This document shows positions 44,564 to 54,420 of a stretch of 64,000 bases of DNA, in pieces. The notes under the pieces are model-generated. The model made no database searches, had not been told where the DNA came from, and worked only from the letters and a program-made list of their open reading frames with translations. Both the position numbers and the translations under genes were made by a program. Source of the DNA: Quercus robur (lineage: Eukaryota > Streptophyta > Magnoliopsida > Fagales > Fagaceae); NCBI RefSeq assembly GCF_932294415.1, contig NC_065536.1, positions 2,914,001-2,978,000 of the forward strand, in the 5' to 3' direction. The stretch's first letter is position 1; every line of letters begins with the position of its first letter.

Positions 44564-47500
44564 TGGTTTAATGGACTTTTGCACACGTTATGCACTTGAT
44601 TGTATTTTGTCCCTGATGTATACTTCCTGTATACTCAGGTGACACGTCTTTTCTTAATTTTAATATATTTCTTAGGATAAAGTTTAGTTACAAAATTAGT
44701 TGTAGCCTAAAACTATAACCTTACTTAATATCTTTTTATTGGAGGTGAATTTTGACAAATCCACCATTGGATTACATTTTCTTCTTATATTCTCCATGCT
44801 TGCAAAATTTTTAGAAAATTAAAATTCAACAGCTATGTCATCAATAAATTGTTTAAATTGCAAGTTTTTGTAGTTTAAAATTATGTATAAAATATAAGTT
44901 TATAGATCATATAGTAAATAATATCCGATTGACACAAAATTTGACATTTGTATTAAGAGCGTAAAGAATATGAAATTCAACGGCTAGATTTTTAAAATAT
45001 GTATTAATGTTTATTTAATTGATTAAGGTTGCTAAACTTTGTCCTATTTCTTATTACTTATCAAAAAAGTATTCTTGATCTTATACTATTTTTAAAATTT
45101 TCATATGGAATGCAAACACAATTCTGTAAGCTGCTTGATAGCTTATTGCTTGTAAAACAGCTAACAACTTGGATTGAATCCCTTAAACATGACTCTGAGG
45201 TCTTTGCATGCAAATTCTATTAGGAAGGGAGGGTGGGAGAAGCCAATCTTATGGACTATGTGAACTAACAATGTACTAATTATTGACTGAGGTTTATGCT
45301 CATTTTCAAAATGGGATTTATATACTGGAACATTCAATTGATAAGCAAGAAGTACATGAACTGATTTTCATTTGTAATCAAGGGTATGCATTTCATAGTA
45401 CCCATTGTTAGAAGGATTTCTGATTCTCAAATACAGTCAAGGCAATGCATTTATCCAAAACTTGATGTCACATTTTTGTCTTATATAGGTATCTATATAA
45501 TTGCATTAAAAATATCATCTGTGAGTTATCCTGTGGTTGGTCAAGTTTCAACAATATTCAAAGTTTGCATTAATCATCAAGATTGAAAATAATTTGCAGA
45601 TCAAACTGTGGGGATAAAATGGATGCTTTTCTCAGTAGAACATATTACCTTAATGGAGGTCACGACAATAAACATGGGATGTCAAAGCTCAACGCCAGGA
45701 TGGAGCAGATTGAGGTAAAGTTGAAGAACACATGCACTTGCACTAATGTATTAAGGAACACCTTTGTGCTTAATAACACATAAACTTGCGCTAATGTGTT
45801 AAGGAACACTTTTGTGCTTAATATTTCAATTTTCCAATATACATATGAGATAATTCTGTACTAGCTTACTATCTCAGGGAAAATCTGAAGCTAACAGGAT
45901 ATTTTACCTTTCTGTGCCACAAGAAGCACTTCTAGATGTTGCATCCTGTCTTGCCAGTAATGCACAAACCCAAAAGGGGTGGAATCGTATAATCATTGAG
46001 AAACCTTTCGGCTTTGATGCATTGACTTCTCATCAGCTGACAAAGTCTCTTCTTTCTAAGTTTCAGGAGAAGCAACTATACAGGTGTCTATGCACAGCTT
46101 TTATTATTTTTTAACATACACATATGTGCACAAAAACACATTTATTTAATTTATTCTGATCCATCACTTTACAAGTTGACACAATCTTATTTCAGGATTG
46201 ATCATCTTCTAGGAAGAAATCTTATTGAAAACCTTACAGTTTTGAGGTTTGCTAATCTAGTTTTTCAGCCATTGTGGAGCCGTACTTATATACGCAATGT
46301 GCAGGTACCTTTTTATAATAACATCAACATGTTCCTAATGCAATATACTGAATATTCACTGAATTGTGAAATAACTTATTGCAGGTCATTTTATCAGAAG
46401 ACTTGGCCGTGCCCACAGGAAGGTAATCATAAAGGCTGTCTCTAGGGTATAACCAATAAGATATCATTTTATATTCTTCTTGACCATTTATGCAGGTATT
46501 TTGAAGGTTATGGCATCATCCGTGATATAGTACACAGTCATATACTCCAGACAATAGCTTTGCTTGCCATGGAACCTCCTATAAGTCTTGATGGTGAAGA
46601 TATTCGGAATGAAAAGGTACGCATGCATGTTATAGAGCATTTCAATGCATCTAGTTATATTGGTGAAAAGCTTCTTTTCAGGTCAAGGTTCTGAGATCAA
46701 TTCGCAAATTGGAACCAAGCGATATAATTCTTGGCCAGTATAAAGCAAGTACTGGAGACAAGGTTGATGTATATTTAAACAGTCTGACCCCTACATATTT
46801 TGCTTCTGCATTATTCATAGACAATGCTCGGTGGGATGGTGTGCCTTTTATGATCAAAGCTGGCTTGGGACTCATCAAACACCGGTAAGATGTATTGTAG
46901 CAATTCTATTGTATGCCAACATCACCTATATTGGTCAAATTTTTAGAGTCTGCTGCCTGATTGCACCAATATCTAGATTCTTCTTAATGACAGAAAGTTG
47001 TATTTGGGTAGAGTTGTTTTTTAGGAATTGACAGTGCCTTTGTTTTTACTCCCTTTAATGTACTAAGTCTAGTGATTGTTATTTTGTCCTCAAAGTTTGA
47101 TGTAAAATGGAATCATCTGAAATTTAATTTCATTGGGAGTAGAAATTTGATAGAAAGTTGTAGAGAAATTATGTTTTGTTATATTATTCTGCTGACTCGG
47201 CAGATTTTGGAAATGTTAAATATTTAATGATATTTCAACTTAAGTTGGAACAGGATAAATTGACAAATTACTTTTTAAAAAAATGGATAAATTGACAAAT
47301 TATTATTATTATTATTTTGTGATTCATTTTTTCTTTTTCTTTTATCTGGGTCATTTGTAAATACCAAGATGAAGCTTTTTGTGAACTCCCAAATTCTATG
47401 TTTAGAAACTGATCTAAGGCTATTTATATGAATGCATGTATGCCCGAATTTCCTTACAAGTATATCAATAATTACTGGTCTATGAAGAAGAATATTATAA

Positions 47501-48131
47501 TTACTCTCTATGAGCTACTAGTGTAGAATTGGTTTAAACTAGATTAGCTTAACAGTATATATTCTTACCAAGATTAGCTGTACATTGCAGAGTGGAGATT
47601 CGTATACAGTTTCATCGTGTTCCCGGAAACCTTTATCGTGAACGTGTTGGGCATAATATTGACCTTGCCACTAATGAGCTGATTCTGCGTGATGCGCCCG
47701 ATGAAGCCATTCTAGTCAGAGTTAACAATAAGATTCCAGGATTGGGGTTACAGTTGGACTCTCCAGAGCTGAATTTGCTCTATAAGGACAAGTAAGCACT
47801 TGACTTTTACTTAAATTTGTTGCAATACAACTGATTATATCACAACACTGTCAATCTGCTTATCGTTTAATTAATGTACTTGTGTTTCTGTAGGTATAAA
47901 GTGGAGGTTCCTGATTCATACGAGCATCTTCTTCTTGATGTCATTGATGGTGACAGTCATCTATTCATGAGAAGCGATGAGCTTGCAGCTGTGTGGAATA
48001 TTCTAACTCCAGTTCTGCATGAAATTGACAGGAAAAACGTAGCACCAGAACTGTATGAATTGGGGGGTAGAGGTCCAACTGGAGCATACTATCTTTGGGC
48101 TAAACATGGGGTTCCATGGGGGGAAGATTAG
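41370..48131 (+). CDS. G6PD4: Glucose-6-phosphate dehydrogenase 4-like, plastidic (probably non-canonical)
   Basis: Twelve exons: 41,370-41,474; 43,462-43,692; 43,873-44,139; 44,232-44,326; 45,600-45,714; 45,878-46,083; 46,196-46,304; 46,385-46,422; 46,496-46,616; 46,682-46,884; 47,591-47,791; 47,894-48,131. They join to about 642 residues. Exon 1 is Ser-rich ([16 protein letters not shown]), fitting a plastid transit peptide. The N-terminal nucleotide-binding loop is [10 protein letters not shown] (176-185). EKPFG is at 312-316, and the active-site peptide is RIDHLLGRN (340-348), where G6PDs normally have RIDHYLGKE. The proton-accepting His is kept (RDIVHSH, His404). The C-terminal GGRGP and WAKHGVPW are typical of the G6PD4 class. 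Active G6PDs make 6-phosphogluconolactone and NADPH; the Lys-to-Arg change makes normal activity doubtful. The exon 2 donor is uncertain: the stronger GTTAGC at 43,712 would break the frame, so CAA/GTTATA at 43,693 is preferred. Confidence 0.9.
41575..42680 (+). repeat. Seven-copy ~150-bp tandem repeat in G6PD4 intron 1
   Basis: The core GAGCTGAGGTGAGAGTTCAA, preceded by CTTGTTGAAGCTATTAGCTT, recurs near 41,694, 41,839, 41,969, 42,124, 42,283, 42,446 and 42,604 (spacing 130-163). Between cores lie GAAACCCAATTGGAGAAAAT and TTTTGGATTTTGG(C/G)TCTTTT. The array begins about 100 bases after the exon 1 donor and fills over half of the 1,987-base intron. Divergence rises towards the right end. Confidence 0.85.
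43377..43416 (+). repeat. Composite poly-C / poly-A tract in G6PD4 intron 1
   Basis: About 23 C are followed directly by about 17 A, 45 bases before the exon 2 acceptor. It is the reverse-complement form of the T-G composite in the peptidase intron. Homopolymer lengths may be affected by sequencing error. Confidence 0.75.
44528..44562 (+). repeat. 35-base poly-T tract in G6PD4 intron 4
   Basis: An uninterrupted T run in the intron between exons 4 and 5. It could be the complement of a retroposon tail, but no adjoining element was identified. Confidence 0.8.
44672..45010 (+). mobile_element. MITE-like repeat in G6PD4 intron 4, copy 3
   Basis: It begins GGATAAAGTTTAGTTACAAA, continues with AGTTGTAGCCTAAAACTATA, and includes TTGACAAATCCACCATTGGA and AGCTATGTCATCAATAAATT. 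It matches the copies at 31,070-31,450 (reversed) and 5,760-6,170. It lies wholly within the intron. The right terminal repeat is less clear than in the 31-kb copy. Confidence 0.6.
45736..45825 (+). repeat. 48-bp direct duplication in G6PD4 intron 5
   Basis: ACTTGC(A/G)CTAATGT(A/G)TTAAG followed by GAACAC(C/T)TTTGTGCTTAAT occurs at 45,736 and again at 45,784. It lies 20 bases after the exon 5 donor and is non-coding. Confidence 0.8.
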
Positions 48132-49936
48132 CAAGGCTTTCTGTGGTAAGTTCTTGTTGCATTATACACAACCAACTACACATAATATGTGATACATATG
48201 TTAATCATTTCACTATCTGGACTGCAAAATTTGTTTTGTGTCAATGTGTTTGGTATTAGAGCGGCTGATATGAAGGGCATCGGGTTGAATTTGTCGGTTT
48301 GATTGTTATTACCTCAGTTCTGCATGGTTTTTTGATGCCTCATAGTCTTGGAAGTGTCTTCTGAGCTGAATTATTTCACAGTGAAATTTGACAAATCATT
48401 ATCGATTCTCTGCAGTTAAATTTTCACACACAAAATCTTCTTCCATAGATATTTTACCAGGGCAATAATGTTTGTCAGTGGGCATTTGTTTTTAAAATTG
48501 CACCATGTGCTTTTATTTTCATGATTTGATAACTAATGAGTTTGTACAGCTTTACTTTTGAGCAAAATCCAACAAGTTCAGGAAAGTTGATTCATTCATG
48601 GCCCCATCATCCATGATGCATCCATACTTAATAATGGGATATATATTCTCAGATCTATCAAAGTGATGGGAAATGGGGTTCCTGAATATTTTAATCATTT
48701 TTAAAATGGGCCCTACCCTAGAATTGCGGGTTGGACATTTCTTTTTTTATTGGGAAAATCTGGATGATTTGAGAAAAATGTTTTTGGCTGGATATGCTTT
48801 ATTTTGAAAGATGGAAAATTAGACCTACAACTTGGCTAAACTGTTTTGGAATTGAAGTGAAAATCAGGTTTACCATTGACTTGGTTGACTCACCCTTGAC
48901 TTACTAATTACTAGTGTGTTTGACACTAAAAACAAGTTTTTGGCTTCTTAAGCTTATTTAGTGGGGTTAAATACTAGAAAAACTTTTTGCCCTCTTTTTT
49001 TTCTAACAGTACTTTCAACAAATAAGCAATCGGTAAAGTGCTTTCAAACGGACTCACTAATTTGCTCTTTACCAGTTGGTGGCTTCTAATCCTTTTTGAT
49101 CATACTAATCTTCTTTCAAATCCGGTGATTCCTAATCAACAAACAGTGATGTAATGCATGTAAGATTTTAATATATATATATATATATATATTCATAATC
49201 ATGGCCAATATGGGCCTTGTAAGGTGTAAGATTTTAAAAGGCTTATTTACCTTGTCTTGTCTACTTTTTTTTTTGAAGAGAAAATGAATATCATTAACAC
49301 AGGGGAAAAGGAATACAACAGGGGCCAAGGCTTACAACATTCACCTTGTGTTGTCTACTTGAGCCCAAGAGATAGTATTGGCTCATTATTATTATTATAT
49401 TTTTTGAGAAGTTGGCTCATTATAAATTCTATATTCTTGGAATAGAATAAATTTGCATCAGTTCAAATCAACTAATCAAGAGGTCGGCCATTAGAAAGAA
49501 CAAGGAGAAAAAGAAAAAGAAAAGTTGGGATCTTTGAATGAATCTATACCCTACCATTCAGTACTGAGTACAATTAGATAGTAGTTGGAACTTGGAATAG
49601 CAGATTTCACATGCACACCACATTTCAAAAACAGTTTCTTTTCTTACTTTTGTGGGAGTATAAGAAGAAGAAAAGGAGTGGCTGAAGCCCTCCCAAAGAA
49701 AAAAAAACAAAAAAAATAATAAAACAAAGAAAAGAAAGAAAATCTCTGCACATCCCACTTCAATAATTTTGAATAAAAATGTTCCCCATCGTACTAAAGG
49801 ATCACACTAGAGAAAATTCGGAAAAGATTTAAGTGGCAAAATTTTTGACTATTAATAGTCACTTGATCAATCTAGATGACTTAATGAATTGTGCGATAAG
49901 TAATGTATTATGATAGTTTGTCAAAAACAACTTTGT
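48132..49936. other. 3' region of G6PD4 and intergenic, no gene seen
   Basis: The first several hundred bases probably hold the G6PD4 3' UTR. A short MITE-like stretch with inverted GTGTTTGA / CAAACGGAC ends lies at about 48,915-49,050, and an (AT)n run at about 49,172-49,192. A purine-rich tract (complement TTTTCTTTTT) is at about 49,660-49,745. The open frames are low-complexity. Confidence 0.45.
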
Positions 49937-49939
49937 AGA

Positions 49940-50136
49940 GTTTGTTTGGAATTTGCTTATTTTATTGAAATTGAAATTTTTTTGTTAAAAGTACTGTAGA
50001 TAAAAGTAAATGTTAGTTGAAATAGTATAGTAGGACTTATTAATAGTATCAAAAAGTGTAGTAAAACTTATGAATAGTAGCAAAAATAAGCTAAATAATA
50101 AAATAAGTTGACAAAAAAATAAGTTAACCAAACATA
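49940..50136. mobile_element. Short MITE-like element
   Basis: GTTTGTTTGGAATTTGCTTA at the left and, reversed, GTATGTTTGGTTAACTTATT at the right form inverted ends around a non-coding interior rich in AATAGTA motifs. The target duplication was not resolved. Confidence 0.45.
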
Positions 50137-50690
50137 CACATAATAAGGAGCATTACCTAATTTTTCTCATCAGATATTAGAATTGACTTGGAACTAGTGT
50201 TCACATTAGAACGTTGCCACATAGCGATCTTAACAGATCCAATGTTAATGTGTAACGGACCCAAACCAAATCATCCAATGACATAATCTCATTAAAAAAT
50301 ATGACCGGTCAATAGCATATTGGCCCAACAAGTGGACCCATCATCATAACAATAATTATTTCACAAAAAATAAGTTAAATAATAAAATAAGTTAACAAAA
50401 AATAATCTAGTTAAACATACACGTAATAAGTAGCATTATCTAATTTTTCTTATGAGATATTAGAATCGGCTTGGAACTGGTTCAAAAAAAAAAAGAATCG
50501 GCTTGGAACCAAAACTCACGTTAGAACGTTGACACATAGCGGTCTTACTAGATCTGGTGTTAATGTGTAATGGACCCAAACCAGGCCGTCCAAAGAAATA
50601 TATCCTCATAAAAAAAAATATGACTTGTCAATAGCATATTGGTCCGACAAGTGGACCCATCATCAAGACAATAATTATTACACCAATGAA
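50085..50690 (+). repeat. ~0.3-kb tandem duplication upstream of NIMIN
   Basis: AGATATTAGAAT, TTAGAACGTTG, ACATAGCG(A/G)TCTTA, TTAATGTGTAA, GGACCCAAACCA, CAATAGCATATTGG and AAGTGGACCCATCATCA occur in this order twice (for example ACGTTG at 50,211 and 50,526). The copies are diverged by several percent. No gene is present. Confidence 0.8.
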
Positions 50691-51349
50691 TCAAGTCTTT
50701 AGCAGCAGGTTCATCAAAAAAAGTCTTTAGCAAGATGGCCACTAGTAATACGTCAGGAATACGAGCGTCACATAAAGTAGGTGCGAAGCATTATGTCATA
50801 TTCATAAAAGAAAAAAAAAAAGCATTATGTCATGGGCATACGCAAGCAATTATTCTTTTTTGGGTCAGTCAAAATAAGCTAATTTACCAATATGCCACAT
50901 TTTGTTATTTATATTATTATATATCTTCCAAGCAGGCTATAAAATAAGATCAAATGGACATTATTGTCAATTGCAAAATTTCTATTAATGACTTTTATTA
51001 TACAATAATGTGGTGGTGAATGGTAAATACTATATAGTAGGGTCAACCAAACACGGTTTTAATTCAGCAAAATAGAAAAAAACCAAACGCGGTTTTAGTT
51101 TTAATTCAGAACAGGTCAGAGAACCCAATACAACCTTCATTATTTATTATGGTTCATTCATCCAAGCAACAAGGCAAGAGAGAACAAATACTATTCTATT
51201 GCATTTGCACCACTCTCTCTCTTTCTCTCTCTAATCAAGCACTAAGCAATAGGAAAAGACTGTAATCTGTAGTCTCTTTTCTTTTTATTTTTAAATTCTC
51301 AAAAAGGTCTATATCACTCTATCACTTTGATCTTTTAGTTGATAAAGGA

Positions 51350-51715
51350 ACCAAGCATTTAGAGAGCAAAAATATCTATTGCACTCCATTTCTTCTTCTT
51401 CTTTTTTCCTTTGCATCTCTCAATCTTCATTCAAGCAGTAAGCAATATGAAAAGATTGTAGTCTCCTTTCTTTCTCCTTCACCTTCTTCCTTTTTTCTTT
51501 TTTTGGTTCTCAAAAGGGTCTCTCTGTCTTTGGCATATTAGTTCATCAAAGAACTAAGCAGTAGAGAGCAAAAAAAATCTATTATACACACCATTTCTTA
51601 TTATTCTTTTGTTCTCAATAGGGTCACTCTCTCTCTCTCTGATATATTAGCTCATTAAAGTCTATGCATTAGAGAGCAAGAATATCTATTATATGCTCCA
51701 TTTGTTGTTGTTATC
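51350..51715 (+). repeat. Triplicated module in the NIMIN leader / proximal promoter
   Basis: A module with TTAG-TTGAT/TCAT-AAAG, AAGCA(T/G)TAGAGAGCAA and ATCTATT(A/G) followed by a C-CCATTT end occurs near 51,360, 51,562 and 51,670, each followed by a pyrimidine-rich tract. In addition AAGCA(C/G)TAAGCAATA(G/T)GAAAAGA recurs at 51,236 and 51,435. The last module ends about 30 bases before the start codon, so part of it is likely transcribed. Confidence 0.7.
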
Positions 51716-51739
51716 AAACATATAGACACACTACAAAAT

Positions 51740-52105
51740 ATGGAAGGAGAAAGAAAGAAGAGGAAGATGGAGGAGGAAGGAGAAGAAGAAAATGAAGAGG
51801 AGAAGATGGAAAAGTTCTTTGCTTTGATTAGAAGCACACGTGAAGTACGAGATCTTTTGATGAGGACTGGTGCTAATTCAACTGAGAAAGAAGATAAGAA
51901 AGTTGAGAAAGATAAAGAAATCTTGGTTTGGAATCCTATGTTCCAACCAGAAGATTTCATAGAGGAGGATGACGATAATGATAAGTCTAAGAATACTCCT
52001 GGTGCAAAAACCCAAGCAGGTCCTTCTAATAAAGAAGAAAAAGATGAGGAAGAGGATGAAGAAGGAAGAGGTGGTGATGGTTTAGACCTAAATCTTTCTT
52101 TGTAG
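51740..52105 (+). CDS. NIMIN3: NIMIN-type NPR1-interacting protein (NIMIN-3-like)
   Basis: This single exon encodes 121 residues. NIMIN proteins are small nuclear proteins that bind NPR1 and modulate salicylic-acid-dependent defence genes. Features in order: a basic start GERKKRK (3-9), which could serve nuclear import; an acidic stretch; MEKFFALIRSTREVRD (23-38), the typical conserved helix near the NPR1-contact region; WNPMFQPEDF (64-73), the EDF-type motif; an acidic tail; and LDLNLSL at the very C-terminus (115-121), an EAR repression motif of the LxLxL type. The length fits the family. It lies 3.6 kb downstream of G6PD4 on the same strand; NIMIN-3 (At1g09415) and G6PD4 (At1g09420) are neighbours in Arabidopsis, which supports the NIMIN-3 assignment. 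A triplicated leader module lies upstream. Confidence 0.88.
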   Translation: MEGERKKRKMEEEGEEENEEEKMEKFFALIRSTREVRDLLMRTGANSTEKEDKKVEKDKEILVWNPMFQPEDFIEEDDDNDKSKNTPGAKTQAGPSNKEEKDEEEDEEGRGGDGLDLNLSL

Positions 52106-52999
52106 GAGAGTTATGGGCAAGTGCAGTGGATATCGTGCATGTTGAAGCGAAGTGGTCCTCCTATATATGATTTTATGCATATTTACTTAATGGGTTGACC
52201 ATAGTTTTGTATTGCTTTGAGAATGCCCCACTATGCTATGTAAAAAAAATTGCGGTACACATCATTTTGCATGTGCAAATGTGAATTTGTCTCTAACATT
52301 TACCTCATGTTTGGCTCTCATCAGTCATCAGTCGTATATAATGTATAGATCATAATGCCATGTGTAGGAATCCATAACTTTCAAAGGAGAAAATTGGTCC
52401 CCCCCCCTACACCGAAAATTAGAATTGAAAATGAGGAAAAGAACAAAAGTTGTTCTACTCAACTAAAGAAAAAGAGGGGAGAGTGAAAGAGAGAGGTTAA
52501 CTTTTGTTCAAAATTCTGTCTTTGTACTTTGTCATGGTCTGGCTGCTAAGATGGCATAGTTGCACTCTTTTCACCAAATGGAAGATTTTGATTAGTAAGG
52601 GGGACATTGGGGCAAGAAAGTCTAACAGAGAGAGTTATAGTTAGTACCTTATAGCTTTAGCTGGCGCAAATTGGACTTGCCCCAAACTTGGTGCACTCAA
52701 ACTCTAGCTTGCTTTATAAACAGGCCTAATTTGTTCAAGGGCTAATATCTATCAGGCCTTTGTTTGCTAATATCATGCAAATATTTGAGTTTGATTTCAG
52801 CAAATTTTCTTCTGTAAAGGAAAAATTGAGCAGTGCTTGTGTTAGCAGTTTTGTGTTGTATCAGCACCACATTTTGAAAGTTTTTAGCTTTCTATCAAGT
52901 TTTTGACATGAAACTTAGGGGATAAATATCTTCCCAAAGTATAGTCATTAGGGGATAAATATCTTCCCAAAGTATAGTCATTAGTGGCAGTCAATTAAT
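52106..52999. other. 3' region of NIMIN and intergenic
   Basis: It contains the probable NIMIN 3' UTR, a C-run near 52,401 and an exact 33-base tandem pair (GGGGATAAATATCTTCCC..., 52,918-52,950 and 52,951-52,983). No gene is seen. Confidence 0.5.
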
Positions 53000-54420
53000 C
53001 TGGTGTGAAGTGTCTATGTCTTTGGGTTTGCATCTTCGTGAGCTTGTCCAAACCTATTTGGAATCTGCTATTGGAGAGGACAAAAGGAAGGCTGCTAGGA
53101 TGGAAAAATTTGTATCTTTCAAAAGGAGAGACCAGTTACTTTAGTCAAAAATATTCTTTACAATCTAGAAATCTACTTTACGACTATTTTTCCAACGGTT
53201 GTAAATGTTCCCAAAGCTCAAAAGGATTAAGATTTTTTTTTTTTTTGGTGTGAGAGGAAATGAAGGAAAGTACTGTAAGTTGCAAGATAATTTGAACCTC
53301 CATTCAATATAGTGGATTGGGTTGTGATGTTTGATAGTTGATACTTTTAAGTAAGTCTTGTTAGAAAAATGGGTATGGAAATATGGATGTTTGATAGTTG
53401 ATACTTTTAAGAAAGTTTTGTTAGGAAAATGGTATGGAGAGGAATCTTCTATGGAGAAGGGTATTAGGGAGTAAATATGAAAAGGGATGAAGTGAGTGAT
53501 GTTCAGTTATAGTGTAGGGAATCTATGAAGTGAGCCTTTGGAAGCATGTTAGGAGTGGTTGTAGAATTTATCTAAATACATCAGATTTAAAGTTGGAGAT
53601 ATAACTCCCAATTCATTTTTGGGATGATTTATGGTGTGGAGAGTTGCCTTTAAACACCCTTTTTCTTGATTTATTTTGCACCACAATTTATAGGAGAACA
53701 AGTGCAGATTATATACAAAGTATTAATGGTGCTAATTATTGGTGTCTTATGCCATCAAGGATTTTTCACGATTGTTAGATAGAGTTGATTGACAACTTCT
53801 TTGATTTATTATGTGTTGTCCGGATTTCTACAATGGAGACAGAATATGAAGTGAGCTTTGTCAAAAGGTTAGACATGTGATGTACATTCATATTATTGGG
53901 TTTCGAGAAGAGGTTTTCAGGTTGAGTTTCTATGGCATTCTATTTGAAGGGTGAAAGTTCCAGCAAACTTGACTTTCTTTGTTTGAACAATGGGTTACAA
54001 TAAAAATTTAACAGTTATGAATCTGAAAAAATTGGAGGAAGATTATAATTTATTGGTGTTGGTGTGTATGTGTAAAAACAATAGTGAATCACTTGACCAT
54101 CTTGTTCTTCATTATGAGGTGGCTAGGGAGTTTAGGGTGACGGTTTTCCCTTTGATTGGGATTTTTGGATTATGCCGGAGTAGGTGGAGTGGCATGATTT
54201 GGAACTTCATCGCACTTTGTCTCATGTAGTGCACTTGGAGGGAGAGAGATGCTTGTATTTTTTTAAGTTTTTCGTTTTTTTTTTTTTTCCTTTAATTTTT
54301 GTTATCTTAGATAATAAGCATATGTTTTGCTCTTTTTTTCTTATTTTTTTCCCTCCTTGCATATCTCTTGTATAATTTCCATGTACCAGGGCCATGCCCT
54401 TCTATTTTTAAAGAAATTTA
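53000..54420 (+). pseudogene. Decayed 3' part of a LINE (L1-type) retrotransposon
   Basis: Broken plus-strand frames preserve the order of a plant LINE ORF2 tail: GRLLGWKNLYLSKGE (about 53,090; the 'L.GWK...LS.GGR.TLI' block after the reverse transcriptase), an SLWKH segment, WCGELPLNT, and then the zinc-binding RVT segment with CMCKNNSESLDHLVLHYEVA (about 54,083) and WNFIALCLM. The end has the LINE-like phrase CATGTACCAGGGCCATGCCC before a T/A-rich finish. Many stops and frameshifts are present, as well as a 62-base internal duplication near 53,330-53,450. It is 5'-truncated and not functional. Confidence 0.75.

Noticed and set aside
50750..50770. as-1-like element upstream of NIMIN
   Set aside because: There are two CGTCA half-sites, but the spacing and orientation do not match the usual as-1 arrangement, and they lie about 1 kb upstream inside repeat-rich DNA.
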